Origin: Candidatus Freyarchaeota archaeon
GTDB lineage: Archaea; Asgardarchaeota; Jordiarchaeia; Jordiarchaeales; Jordiarchaeaceae
Assembly (NCBI GenBank): GCA_030587365.1
Contig: JAUQZE010000002.1
Span: forward strand, 1 to 64,000
DNA length: 64,000 bases
Reading direction: 5' to 3'
Positions within the stretch are counted from its first letter, which is position 1, and each line of letters opens with the position of its first letter. Made by a program: the position numbers and the translations under genes. The notes below the pieces were generated by a model, which was not told the DNA's origin, did no database searches, and saw only the letters and a program-made list of their open reading frames with translations. Shown piece by piece: positions 41,915 through 50,929 of this stretch.

Positions 41915-42493
41915 TTACTTTTTCGCTCCTTCTATTTTGTGCTCCTCTTCGCCCTTTGAAAACGGGAGTATTAGGGTTCCCCACCATTTGGCGACGAGTT
42001 CATCTCTCTGGTTTGTGATTTCTGAGTAATATGTTAGGTAGCGTTTTCCTCTCTTGATGTATTTGTCATAGGCTTGGGATTTGATTTTTAGCACATCGCC
42101 TTCTCGGACAGGTTCATAGAATTCTATCTTTTGCCCCGGATTAATTGCGCCGGGAGTTCTGATCCAGCTGCCGGAACCGGTACCCGCAATCCAGAAGGTC
42201 ACAGGGGTAATAAACATTGGAGGAGCGAGCAGTCCACCCCAAGGGCTTTCCTTAGCGAATTCTTCATCGTTAAAAACCGGGTTCTCGTCTTGAGTGCACT
42301 CCACATAAGCGTCAATGTCCTCTCTCTTTACCTCAAACTCTCTCCCTCCAAAGCCCTCAGTTCCTATCTCTACATCTTCCCATTTTTCGTATTTGGATTG
42401 ATCCACGAAAAAATCGTATTGAAACTCTTTCTGCTTCTCGGTTTTCTGAAACTTTTTTATTAGCTTTTCTGCTTCTTTAGAAATTTTTACCAA
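41915..42493 (-). CDS. MaoC N-terminal-type hot-dog protein
   Basis: A 192-residue hot-dog protein of the MaoC_dehydratase N-terminal type: WEDVEIGTEGFGGREFEVKR, DIDAYVECTQDENPVFNDEE, GLLAPPMFITPVTFW and GQKIEFYEPVREGDVLKIKS. The Asp/Asn are kept as DENPVF but the catalytic His is replaced by N-D-E, as in non-catalytic partners. It probably pairs with the downstream hydratase at 41444-41881. TTG start with GAGGAGG upstream. Confidence 0.75.
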   Translation of the reverse strand: MVKISKEAEKLIKKFQKTEKQKEFQYDFFVDQSKYEKWEDVEIGTEGFGGREFEVKREDIDAYVECTQDENPVFNDEEFAKESPWGGLLAPPMFITPVTFWIAGTGSGSWIRTPGAINPGQKIEFYEPVREGDVLKIKSQAYDKYIKRGKRYLTYYSEITNQRDELVAKWWGTLILPFSKGEEEHKIEGAKK

Positions 42494-42536
42494 AACTCTT
42501 CCTCCTCGGTAGATTAATTTAAAAAAGTTATTATAT

Positions 42537-43070
42537 TTAACGGAAAACTATGAACTCGCAGAATTCGTCTCCTTTGGCTCCACACTTGACTTCCTGTGAA
42601 ATAAACGAGGGTTTTCTCTCTTTCTCAGCGAAGTAATTCAGAACGCCTTCTACGGCGTAGCCAAAGGGACAGGACGCCGGAGGCTCCTTTCCTTTAAACC
42701 TAAGGTAGTTGCCAGCCTCTTCGCCATAGAGTGACGAGTAGACCTTGAAGGAAACTCTCGATTCACTGAATTCCGTAATCTCCGGCCGCCCCCATCCTAA
42801 AGCGGCGAAAAATTTTAGAAGGTGCTCCAAGGCGTTTTTGGCTCCGAGGTGCTCGTTTTCCTCTGCTGTCTTCCTGCCATATTTCTCAATGCTACGCCTG
42901 TAAATCGCTGTCATAGTGTCACCGAATCTTTCATAAGGAGCTGCCACAAAAGCTATCGACATGAGCACACTATTAGTAAAAACCATTCTTTCATCTCCGT
43001 AGAGGAGAGAACCATCCTCGGTTATCCTGAGAGAACTAAGAAACTCTTTAACCACCTTCTCAATATCCAT
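42537..43070 (-). CDS. V4R-domain protein
   Basis: A 177-residue protein ending in a clear V4R domain: ASCPFGYAVEGVLNYFAEK and VKCGAKGDEFCEFIVF. V4R domains bind small hydrophobic molecules, for example in 4-vinylphenol metabolism and archaeal regulators. It starts with ATG, whose A overlaps the stop TAA of the preceding gene (TAATG at 43068-43072), so the two are translationally coupled. The adjacent MaoC genes suggest sensing or binding of aromatic or acyl compounds. Confidence 0.75.
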   Translation of the reverse strand: MDIEKVVKEFLSSLRITEDGSLLYGDERMVFTNSVLMSIAFVAAPYERFGDTMTAIYRRSIEKYGRKTAEENEHLGAKNALEHLLKFFAALGWGRPEITEFSESRVSFKVYSSLYGEEAGNYLRFKGKEPPASCPFGYAVEGVLNYFAEKERKPSFISQEVKCGAKGDEFCEFIVFR

Positions 43071-43663
43071 TACTCCTCACCTCCCACAATCCATTCATCA
43101 TAGTCGTCGCCTAGAGCGAGAAACTTAACCTGTTCGCAAACCAGCTTGGGTATTGGACGCCCACTCCTCTCGATGACCTTTTGAACAGCTCCAATCCAAT
43201 TCGGCCCCCACGAGGATTCGAAGAATGGAAACTCACTTTTGAGATCCTTTATGTTGTCCCTAACCCAAGAAGAAAATAGCTCGTTGTGCATTCGAATAAC
43301 AACCTCGGGTTTTTCCAAGTTCGTTTTGACCGCCTCGGTAAGCCCCCAACCCCTAGGGTTGCTAAACTCGGCATAAGCCTCGAAAACCTTCTCTAGGGGG
43401 ACTCCCCGGTTTATCAACTGGTTCGCCACTGTAGCACCACTAAAACTTATGAAGGGCCAAAGGAGGGTTTTCACAGAGGCACCCATAACTTTAAGTATCT
43501 CCATAAAAATAATCATTAGCCAGCGCTGGGGAACAAAGACGTACCTCACACCCTCGAAGGTCATCTTCCCGTTTTCATCTACCTTAATTTTATCTAAAAT
43601 AGACTTCAAATCGGTCTTTAACTTGTCCAAAGATGGAGGGAAGCCACCCAAGTTCTCAACCAT
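43070..43663 (-). CDS. V4R-like protein, coupled partner of 42537-43070
   Basis: A 197-residue protein related to its downstream neighbour (PEVVIRMHNELFSSWV, then LVCEQVKFLALGDDYDEWIV at the end) but without the cysteines that define the V4R site. The ATG at 43661-43663 is chosen because GGAGGTG is six bases upstream; the open frame continues to TTG 43690. Overlapping TAATG couples it with the V4R gene. Possibly a structural half of a heterodimer. Confidence 0.6.
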   Translation of the reverse strand: MVENLGGFPPSLDKLKTDLKSILDKIKVDENGKMTFEGVRYVFVPQRWLMIIFMEILKVMGASVKTLLWPFISFSGATVANQLINRGVPLEKVFEAYAEFSNPRGWGLTEAVKTNLEKPEVVIRMHNELFSSWVRDNIKDLKSEFPFFESSWGPNWIGAVQKVIERSGRPIPKLVCEQVKFLALGDDYDEWIVGGEE

Positions 43664-44093
43664 ATTAAACACCTCCAAACTTAATACCAAAAATCAGACC
43701 TTAACTTAAGTAATAGAACCAATAATGTATATATTATTTTTGTCAATTTTACAGTTCTCTCAGAAAAGATACCCCACAATGAGTAAAGTGGCAAATCACC
43801 ACCATGATCCAACCGGAGTCTCCGCCACAAACATTTTTCAGAGAAGCGAACATCTTCCATTGAAGATCACGTTTCTCCATAAAAAACCGAAAGGGTAAAT
43901 ATGGACGTTAGTAAGATTGGTTCGAACTAAACGATAAAATAATTAAGTCGCAGATGGTCATAAAACCGACATAAGCTGCGCGTCTTAGACAAATTATGAA
44001 GTCTTTCAGATTTTTTATGACAAATTTTATATACCTTACGATTACAAGTCATGATTGGAGAGGCTCACACAATCCATTATTGGAGGAAGGTAG
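43664..44093. other. Spacer with TATA box at 44025-44034
   Basis: About 430 bp without a gene. TTTTATATAC at 44025-44034 (plus) is a good TATA box for the gene at 44094. AT-rich sequence at 43720-43740 could serve the minus-strand V4R pair. Nothing else recognised. Confidence 0.4.
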
Positions 44094-44606
44094 ATGTACA
44101 AAGCAGTGGAGAAAAGGGAAGAAGCAGAATCTCTAGAAACTTTTGAGGAAAAGAGTGCAAAGAGAGTAGAGAGACCCTGCAGAGGCTGTAAAAATCTTAT
44201 AGGAGTATCTATACAGCATGACCTGAACGAATGTGGTAGAGTACAATTAAATTATAATTACTCCTGTAGGGGTGGGCTATTTTTATCAGCCGTATCAAAG
44301 GAAGATGGTGGATGTCCTATTAATTCATTCAAACCTCGAGAGAGTGGAGAAGTAGGATTAACTCCTGAATCGTTAAGTAAGAATGGTTTCAGAAAATTGA
44401 ATTACGAAAACGATTTTGCAAAGAAGCTAGATCCAAATCACCCACAAGCTAAACGTTACGGTGAGATTGTCGTACACCCCGGCGAAGACTTCCTTAGGTT
44501 GGTGTACCAAATCTACGATGTTTGGGTAAATGAAAAAGATGAGAACAGCGGGAAGAACGCGTCGCAAGTGCTGAGACGAGTTCGAGTTAAGGATTCTCAG
44601 CTGTAG
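44094..44606 (+). CDS. Unrecognised cysteine-containing soluble protein
   Basis: A 170-residue protein. After a very acidic, Glu-rich start comes RPCRGCKNLIGVSIQHDLNE with cysteines about residues 29 and 32, then CGRVQLNYNYSC and GGCPINSF, five or six cysteines in 45 residues that may hold zinc or an Fe-S cluster. The second half is charged and lacks known motifs. ATG start. It has its own TATA box and no close partner. I do not recognise the family. Confidence 0.55.
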   Translation: MYKAVEKREEAESLETFEEKSAKRVERPCRGCKNLIGVSIQHDLNECGRVQLNYNYSCRGGLFLSAVSKEDGGCPINSFKPRESGEVGLTPESLSKNGFRKLNYENDFAKKLDPNHPQAKRYGEIVVHPGEDFLRLVYQIYDVWVNEKDENSGKNASQVLRRVRVKDSQL

Positions 44607-44858
44607 CTGCAACGATTGCCACCAGACAAACTGCAACGTTGAAACATAACTTGTTCCAAATAATCGGGAAAAGAAGTTATTGAAACATAATTGGTTCTAA
44701 TTTCCTTTTTTGTTAGAAGTATTCTATTTGTGAAACTTATCTTTAAAAAATGAAAATCTACTCAAAGTTTAAAAGTAGCTAACCGTTATAGGCTCCTAGT
44801 AATAAGTGTATTAGAGTTACTCTAAGTACTTCTAGCAAACCTAGTAGGATTGAGTTCT

Positions 44859-45809
44859 ATGATAATTATTGAGGATAGAGAGATTGAAGTCATAGATATT
44901 CATGTACACCCCCCTGATACACTCATGGATCCTGTTCCACCTGGTTTTGATTCCGTGGAGGGAGAACTAATTGCCAGAATGGATGAGGCAGGGGTTGATA
45001 GGGTAGCTCTTCTCGCTTTTGACGTTGACAAAAACGATATTGTAGCAAACCAAGATTTATTCTATAAACCAGTAAGATACACCAGAAACATAGGGGGAGG
45101 AACATTTGGAAGCATACTCATTGAAATTATGTCCTGGTTTGACAGAGTTTACAGATCTGAAGAAGACATAAACAAGTACGTTAAAAAAGATTCTAAAAGG
45201 GTAATTGGTTTTGGTTCCATTAATCCAAAGAGATCGGAGGAAGAGGTTAAAGAAAAGCTGAGAAAAATAAAGGAGTTTGGTTTTAAAGGAATAAAAATGA
45301 TACCCACCTTCCAGTTCTGTAATCCCACAGACGAGTGCTTAAATCCAGTGTATGAATATGCCCAGAAAGAGAAACTAGTGATATTGAGCCATACTGGATG
45401 TGATCCAGGATTATGGGAGTATCCTGATTTTTGTGAAGACGCAAGACCGATTCATTTGGCTGAGGTTGCTGAGAAATATCCGCGTTTGAAAATAGTGGCG
45501 GCTCATCTAGGAAGCTACAGCGCCGAGAACCCGGGAATATGGTTTGAGGAAATGATGCAAGTAGCCGCAGAGCATGATAACATTTACACTGATACATCAG
45601 CTGTTGACCCGGAGCTGGTAAGAAGAGCAGTAGCCAGAATAGGATCTGACAAAATCGTGTACGGAAGCGACTATCCAGTGGTTCTAACCTACTGCGATAG
45701 AACCGTGGGCATGCTACTAAACTTAAACAACATACTAAAACTCGACGTAAGCACAGACGATAAAGAAAAAATTCTGGGAAAAAATGCAAAAAACATACTA
45801 AAACCCTAA
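44859..45809 (+). CDS. Amidohydrolase of the ACMSD-like (Amidohydro_2) group
   Basis: About 316 residues. The metal-binding HxH is in EVIDIHVHPPD, followed by VILSHTGCDPG, IVAAHLGS and the terminal aspartate in VYGSDYPVVL, the TIM-barrel metal-hydrolase pattern. Relatives decarboxylate or hydrolyse aromatic and lactone acids. An in-frame TTG at 44850 adds three residues; neither has a strong ribosome site. It stands between unknown genes, but the nearby acyl-CoA and V4R genes agree with degradation of aromatic-type compounds (inference). Confidence 0.8.
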   Translation: MIIIEDREIEVIDIHVHPPDTLMDPVPPGFDSVEGELIARMDEAGVDRVALLAFDVDKNDIVANQDLFYKPVRYTRNIGGGTFGSILIEIMSWFDRVYRSEEDINKYVKKDSKRVIGFGSINPKRSEEEVKEKLRKIKEFGFKGIKMIPTFQFCNPTDECLNPVYEYAQKEKLVILSHTGCDPGLWEYPDFCEDARPIHLAEVAEKYPRLKIVAAHLGSYSAENPGIWFEEMMQVAAEHDNIYTDTSAVDPELVRRAVARIGSDKIVYGSDYPVVLTYCDRTVGMLLNLNNILKLDVSTDDKEKILGKNAKNILKP

Positions 45810-45994
45810 AACAAGGTTTCCCACAAAACTTGGTTATGGGAATTAGGAATTTTGAGGAATCGTAATTTAGAATATTGACACTCCCTTCTATAATGAATGA
45901 TTTTTTATTGTAAAAATTAAATTAGTGTTTGTGATGCCCAGTAGCTTTTAGTAGATGTTGTTTTATCATCAGTTACTTCTCAGATTTTTATGAA

Positions 45995-46450
45995 TTATTT
46001 TTCCTTTTGAGACTTGGAAGCAGATTTGATTCTTTCGAGTAAACCTCGCGTTTTAGTTAGCAGTCCACTTTCATCCAAAAAGTTTTCAATCTGGGGAACG
46101 ATTTTTAGTCTATCTTTCTCACTGAATGGAGCACTTGGATAGATTGATTGTATAAAAGATGAAACACTGTTGATTGCTTTTCGATATTTTTCTATTTTGT
46201 CACCGGATTCTACATGAAAGGCTATGAAAAACTTGGATTCGGTTTTTAATAAAAATTTCGACTTATACATATGAATTGCTTGCAAGTCTCCGCCACCCAT
46301 TCCAAGATCTTTTGCAAAGGTATTTAGTGCCGTTAAGAGACCACTCACAGACAATTCATCAAATTGCTCCAATTGACATGCATCATGACCCACACAATGG
46401 GCGTACACAGGCACACCGCTAATATCAACAACATAAATGTGCAGAATCAT
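45995..46450 (-). CDS. Longin/roadblock-like protein
   Basis: A 151-residue protein opening ILHIYVVDISGVPVYAHCVG, followed by LSVSGLLTALNTFAKDLGMG and AIHMYKSKFLLKTESKFFIA. This beta-alpha-beta pattern is that of small longin or roadblock-type regulatory domains that partner small GTPases. The last 60 residues are helical and Lys-rich, with no TM segment. ATG start. No GTPase gene is nearby. The call is by pattern, so other profilin-like folds are possible. Confidence 0.5.
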   Translation of the reverse strand: MILHIYVVDISGVPVYAHCVGHDACQLEQFDELSVSGLLTALNTFAKDLGMGGGDLQAIHMYKSKFLLKTESKFFIAFHVESGDKIEKYRKAINSVSSFIQSIYPSAPFSEKDRLKIVPQIENFLDESGLLTKTRGLLERIKSASKSQKEK

Positions 46451-46613
46451 AGTAGAACACCCTCTTGAAAAACAGAGCTTTTCTTTCCCATGTTAATATA
46501 CCTTCCATTATATGATGGTTCATCCCTCTAGACGTTAAAAAAATGGAGGAAATTATGGGTTTAATTCGGGATTCACTAAGTGACCGGTCTTCAGTATGCC
46601 TTTTAACTCGGCT

Positions 46614-47159
46614 TCACTCGAAAGTTCTGAATTTACTCTTGGGAGCATTGCATATGGGGCATTTATCAGGAGCGGCACCCTCAACTGTGTGACCGCACAC
46701 CGTGCATATCTGCATCGGGCCTAGTTTGATATCTTTTCCCTGATCCACAGTTTTTTTGGCCTTCTCATACATAGTTTTGTGGATCTTCTCGGCTTCCCAC
46801 GCATATCTGAAACTAGTCTCAGCACCTTTTTCTCCTTGAAATTTGGCTACATCCAAATAGGCGGGGTACATCTCGTTAATTTCGAATGTTTCCCCATCGA
46901 TGCCTGCCTGGAGGTCTTCAGAGGTATTCTTAGTGCCGAAGAGTGCACCTGAGACTACAGTAGCGGCTCCTTTACTCGCTATGTTCCTATAGTGGTTGGT
47001 TGCGTGGACTTCTTCAGCGAAAGCTATCGCGGTGAACAAACGCGCAACATTCGGAAACTTCTCCTTCGCCCTATCCGCATAAATCATGTACCTCATATGG
47101 GCCTGACTCTCACCACCATATGCGCTACGAAGATTGGTTTCAGTCATTTCCCTAACCAT
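46614..47159 (-). CDS. rbr: Rubrerythrin
   Basis: A 181-residue protein with the four-helix di-iron domain (SAYGGESQAHMRYMIYADRA, AIAFAEEVHATNHYRN, EWEAEKIHK-type ExxH ligands) and a C-terminal rubredoxin-like ribbon with CTVC and CPIC. It reduces hydrogen peroxide in anaerobes. The ATG 47157-47159 was chosen to match family starts; the open frame goes on upstream to 47201. A TATA box lies at 47213-47227. It is single and convenient for oxygen protection of the corrinoid and Fe-S enzymes. Confidence 0.9.
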   Translation of the reverse strand: MVREMTETNLRSAYGGESQAHMRYMIYADRAKEKFPNVARLFTAIAFAEEVHATNHYRNIASKGAATVVSGALFGTKNTSEDLQAGIDGETFEINEMYPAYLDVAKFQGEKGAETSFRYAWEAEKIHKTMYEKAKKTVDQGKDIKLGPMQICTVCGHTVEGAAPDKCPICNAPKSKFRTFE

Positions 47160-47212
47160 GTGTATCTGCGTCCCCTTTTTCCATTTATTAATGATAAACA
47201 AAGACTCTCGGA

Positions 47213-47227
47213 TTATTTATATATTTT
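47213..47227 (-). promoter_or_regulatory. TATA box of rubrerythrin
   Basis: On the minus strand AAAATATATAAATAA is 54-68 bases before the ATG, giving transcription start near 47190. Confidence 0.45.
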
Positions 47228-47770
47228 CAACGAATTTAGAGCAAAGTACAATGATTCTGCGAGTTAGTATGTGGTGTTTTTTTATTGTTCTTTTAATTGT
47301 TAATGCCCTCTTTTCTTCCACGTTTCAGAGGATTTTTTGGTGCTTCTCGCCCTTCCAACGCTTGGAATCCCTCTAAACACGGGTTTAAACTCAAAATCGT
47401 CACGGAAAAGCGGATACGAACTAATATAAAAATTAGAGAATACTAAAGTACAGAACTATTGGCAAAGTATTCAGATTTTTAGTTATTTAAAAATAATCTG
47501 CAATAATTTCTTTTTTTAGGGGTTTAAATCGCAAGGGAACCCCATGAATCACACCTTGGGGTATGCAAAAATAAAGCATCACTTCCCCGACAAGCTGCGT
47601 ATCTCGTTCGACACCCGATTCTGAAAAGAATACAAGCTCTGTTATGTATGGTTACGGTTTTTCAAGAGCATAACGGTTCGTTGTCAGAGTAGTTATCAAG
47701 CGCAAAAAAATAAAAGGAGGATAACCAATAATGATTAGTTTAAAAAAAATTGAGGAGAAGAGAAAAGATT
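47228..47770. other. Spacer with a short leader frame before the MFS gene
   Basis: About 540 bp. The first part shows nothing recognisable. Near the end AAAGGAGG (47715-47722) is a strong ribosome site for ATG 47731, which opens a different frame (MISLKKIEEKRKDYAEKE) from the MFS gene. A run of eight A at 47741-47748 between them would join the two frames if one A were missing. Confidence 0.4.
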
Positions 47771-49369
47771 ATGCCGAAAAAGAAAGATTCAACCAAAGCG
47801 GAAACAGAGGAGAAAATCCCGGGCAGAAAAAGAAGTATTGCATCCGTCGGTACAGCGTATTTTGTAAACAATGCAGACATGCAGGCACTACCCACCTACT
47901 TCAACTCCATAGGAAGAGAATTCGCAAAAGGACGAACCTCATTAGGCTTCGTAAACACGGTCAGCTCAGTAGTTCAAACAGCCGCACTACCCTTTTGGGG
48001 ATTCCTCTCAGACAAATTCTCCCGCAAAAAGACACTCATCGCAGGCATACTAATATGGGCAACCGCCACCTTCCTAATTTCATTTGCGGGAAGCTTTGAC
48101 CAACTACTATACTTCAGAATCTTAGTAGGGCTAGGACTAGCAACCATAACACCCACAGGCTTCTCAATAATAGTAGACATGTACAAGCCCGAAATCCGAG
48201 GCAGAATGTTCGGTATATTCCAGCTCATGGGATTGCTAGGAATCGTAGTCACAGTACCCATCCTAGGAATGCTGGACGCCCCCAGCCTAACATTTGGAAT
48301 AGAATCCAACCTAACCCAACTGCTCTACCTACAATTCGCAGATTTGTATTTTAATCTCTCACCCGGATTCATGGGCTTGCTAAGGAACGCACTATTTTTG
48401 GACTACTTTCTGAAACAAACAATATACCTAGGCGCATGGAGACAAGGATTTAGGATACTAGCCATAATCAGTTTTGTAATAGCAGGAATTATAGCGGTAT
48501 TCCTAAAAGAGCCAGTACGAGGAGCATCAGAGAAGGAACTAAAAGATGTCATCACAAAAGAAAACGTAGAAAAATACAAAATAGACCGCAAAGCAGCCGG
48601 CAACGTCTTAAGAATCCCCACCATGTGGGTCATCATCGCACAAGGCCTAACAGGATTTTTCCCGTGGATCGTGTACCAGGTTTGGCTTATTTACTGGTTG
48701 GAGAGTGTGCGTTATCTTACTCCAGAGCAGGCTACTTTGGTTTTTGCTATGATTGTTCTTGGTTCAGCTGTTGGTAACGTTATAGGCGGTTTTCTGGGGG
48801 ACAAAGCGGAGGCGCGGTCTCCCAAAAAGGGCAGGATAATTGTGGCGCAAATATCGGTTTTCATTGGTATTCCCATGTCTTGGATTATTTTGTTCGTGGT
48901 ACAGAACTTTATGGTGTTCATGATTTTTGCACTTGTTACAGCGGCTCTGATTAGCTGGGCGGGCCCTGGTGCTGTTACTCCCATTGTCGCGGCTGTTAAC
49001 AAGCCGGAAGTTAGGAGTACGGCGTATTCTTTGGAGCAGATTTTCGAGCAAGGGTTTGGTGCCTTCGCTGCGGTTCTTGTGGGTTTCTTTGCGGATAGTG
49101 TAATAAATGGTGGGATTGCTGGGTTTGCTATGGGTTGGATTAGCCCCTACATTGGTTTATGGCTGATTGTGGGTACTCCAGTGGTGTGGCTTCTGTTTTG
49201 GATGTCTTTGGCAGGTCAAGCTCTAACTTACTCCATGATGATTTTTGTCACAATTCCTTGGGCTTTATGTTTCTTATTCTGGTTCCTGGCTTACAGGTAC
49301 TATCCGAAGGATAGACAAAAGATAGCTGATCTGCTAATGCAGCGGCGAAAAGAAATTGCAAAGAAATAG
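47771..49369 (+). CDS. Major facilitator superfamily transporter
   Basis: A 532-residue membrane protein with about 12 hydrophobic helices. It includes the MFS loop motif GFLSDKFSRKKTLIAG and the second-half equivalent GGFLGDKAEARSPKKG. A short Lys/Arg-rich N-terminus precedes the first helix. The start is unclear: ATG 47771 is used, but the best ribosome site points to ATG 47731 in another frame. Codon choice switches sharply near 48665 from A/C-ending to G/T-ending codons. Substrate unknown; related transporters move organic acids or sugars. Confidence 0.85.
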   Translation: MPKKKDSTKAETEEKIPGRKRSIASVGTAYFVNNADMQALPTYFNSIGREFAKGRTSLGFVNTVSSVVQTAALPFWGFLSDKFSRKKTLIAGILIWATATFLISFAGSFDQLLYFRILVGLGLATITPTGFSIIVDMYKPEIRGRMFGIFQLMGLLGIVVTVPILGMLDAPSLTFGIESNLTQLLYLQFADLYFNLSPGFMGLLRNALFLDYFLKQTIYLGAWRQGFRILAIISFVIAGIIAVFLKEPVRGASEKELKDVITKENVEKYKIDRKAAGNVLRIPTMWVIIAQGLTGFFPWIVYQVWLIYWLESVRYLTPEQATLVFAMIVLGSAVGNVIGGFLGDKAEARSPKKGRIIVAQISVFIGIPMSWIILFVVQNFMVFMIFALVTAALISWAGPGAVTPIVAAVNKPEVRSTAYSLEQIFEQGFGAFAAVLVGFFADSVINGGIAGFAMGWISPYIGLWLIVGTPVVWLLFWMSLAGQALTYSMMIFVTIPWALCFLFWFLAYRYYPKDRQKIADLLMQRRKEIAKK

Positions 49370-49406
49370 TACAAGCAAACTATTATCGCAGATTCTTCCC
49401 ATCCCT

Positions 49407-49420
49407 ATTTTTTCTTTTTT
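49407..49420 (+). terminator. T-rich terminator after the MFS gene
   Basis: ATTTTTTCTTTTTT about 40 bp downstream of the MFS stop fits an archaeal oligo-T terminator. Confidence 0.3.
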
Positions 49421-49574
49421 ATAAGTTAAGCAGCTTAAGAAGTAGATCCGCTAATGCAAGTTCGAGTTTTTGAAATGCGGAAATGGAACACGTTTTGTAG
49501 TGTTTCTGCTTGAAAATTGATTTTATTCTGGAGGTTGGAATTAAAAATTAGGATGGGGAGATATTTTTCGTTGC

Positions 49575-50543
49575 TTAATTTTTTGTTATGTTGTTGTGGA
49601 AATATTTGGGGTTTATTCCATATATTTTGGATGATGTTTGGAGTTTTTTGATAGTGTCTTGGATGGTTTCTTCATTTTCGTGGGCTTTAATCTTCTTCAC
49701 GGCTTCTAAGGCGTCTTCCAGATATTTGATTGCATTCATGTAGTTTTTCAGCTTTGCATACGTTTCTCCAATTCTTCTGAGAATATCTCCTTCCTGTGTC
49801 CGGTTACCTAATTCTTGACGGATGTCTAATGTTTCCTCATAGCACAGAAGTGCATTTTCATAGTCTTCGAACTCATAGTACATGTTTCCAGCGCCTTGAA
49901 GGGACATCGCTTCGCCTTTACGGTTTCCTATTTCTTTCATGACTTTGAACGCTTCAAGGAAGCTTACTAGGGCGGCTGAGTATTTTCCGAGTTTAGCATA
50001 AATTTTTGCAGCCCGTAAGAGTCCTTCACCCTCATCTTCATATTTTCCCAAGTCATGGTTGATTCTTTCTGTTTCTTGGAAGCATCTGAACGCAGAGTAG
50101 TATTTCCCAAGCGTCTCGTATACGGTTCCTATGCCTAAAAGTACTATTCGCTCGCCCTCAAGATCCCCTATTTCACGAGTCAGGCTTAAAGCCTTTTTAA
50201 GATATTTTAGGACTGAAGGATAATTATGTAGTAAAAGGTGTATATGACTTATGCCCATGAGCGTTTCTATTTCTTCTTTACGGTTTCCGGTTTCGCTCAC
50301 TATTTCCAGCTTCTCTTCAAGGTCCTTCAACGCGGCTTGATAGTCCCCAATTTCGTAATGCATCTGGCCCATTTCGGTTAATAAGTTTTGGACCCAGTCC
50401 CTCTTGTTCACTTGTTTTAGAAGGGGTACAGCTTCGTTTAGCAGGTTGACTGCTTTTCTGATCTCGGAGTTATCGTAGGCTTTGAGCCCCTCCTCCACTA
50501 GTTTTTGGGCTCTTAGCTCCAGTGAATCGCCTGCTCTTCCCAT
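49575..50543 (-). CDS. TPR protein, about seven repeats
   Basis: A 322-residue all-helical protein built of TPR units of about 40 residues (TPR_12 type), e.g. YSAFRCFQETERINHDLGKY and YENALLCYEETLDIRQELGN. Such repeats bind peptides. No catalytic domain, TM segment or signal peptide. ATG with GAGGAG upstream. A perfect palindromic site lies just upstream (50564-50587), suggesting tight regulation. Shares style with the C-terminal half of the protein at 54568-56979. Confidence 0.8.
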   Translation of the reverse strand: MGRAGDSLELRAQKLVEEGLKAYDNSEIRKAVNLLNEAVPLLKQVNKRDWVQNLLTEMGQMHYEIGDYQAALKDLEEKLEIVSETGNRKEEIETLMGISHIHLLLHNYPSVLKYLKKALSLTREIGDLEGERIVLLGIGTVYETLGKYYSAFRCFQETERINHDLGKYEDEGEGLLRAAKIYAKLGKYSAALVSFLEAFKVMKEIGNRKGEAMSLQGAGNMYYEFEDYENALLCYEETLDIRQELGNRTQEGDILRRIGETYAKLKNYMNAIKYLEDALEAVKKIKAHENEETIQDTIKKLQTSSKIYGINPKYFHNNITKN

Positions 50544-50563
50544 GATTTATCTCCTCATTTCCC

Positions 50564-50587
50564 AAAAGTGGGAAAATTCCCACTTTT
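50564..50587. promoter_or_regulatory. Palindromic operator candidate before the TPR gene
   Basis: AAAAGTGGGAA and TTCCCACTTTT, 11-bp perfect arms separated by AA, lie 21-44 bases before the ATG of the TPR gene, within the leader or near the transcription start. This is a typical layout for a dimeric repressor site. Confidence 0.55.
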
Positions 50588-50623
50588 ACGCATTTACCCA
50601 CATATTTATAAATTTTTGCATAT

Positions 50624-50929
50624 TTAAAGTAACTCCTCAAAAAAGGCTCCAATTACAGAAAAAAGAGGAATGGGGATTTGTTTTTTAAAAATAACTTTAA
50701 TGAAGCCTGATTTCCAGATATCGAAGGAGAAGCGCCATATGTTTAATCTAAACTCCCGCGTACTAACTTGTTGTTGTGGTGGTGGGGCGACTTGGCTTGC
50801 CTCCGCATTCTGCTGCCCGTCTTTTTTTACACGATAGTGTTTAAACCAGATTAGAGGAAAGGAAACAAATAAGCACACGGCGAATAAATGACGGTTGAAA
50901 CTAGGAAACAGGTCTCTCCCCCAACTCAC
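50624..50929 (-). CDS. Doubtful small protein with one hydrophobic segment
   Basis: A 101-residue frame: a hydrophobic stretch HLFAVCLFVSFPLIWF, a low-complexity VAPPPQQQV linker and an aromatic-rich tail NIWRFSFDIWKSGF. It lies upstream of the TPR gene, with a 617-bp spacer from 50544 to 51160 otherwise empty. The linker looks protein-like, but there is no clear ribosome site. It could be chance. Confidence 0.2.
   Translation of the reverse strand: MSWGRDLFPSFNRHLFAVCLFVSFPLIWFKHYRVKKDGQQNAEASQVAPPPQQQVSTREFRLNIWRFSFDIWKSGFIKVIFKKQIPIPLFSVIGAFFEELL

Noticed and set aside
43915-43935. GGTTCGAAC resembling a tRNA T-loop
   Set aside because: No acceptor, D or anticodon arms surround it.
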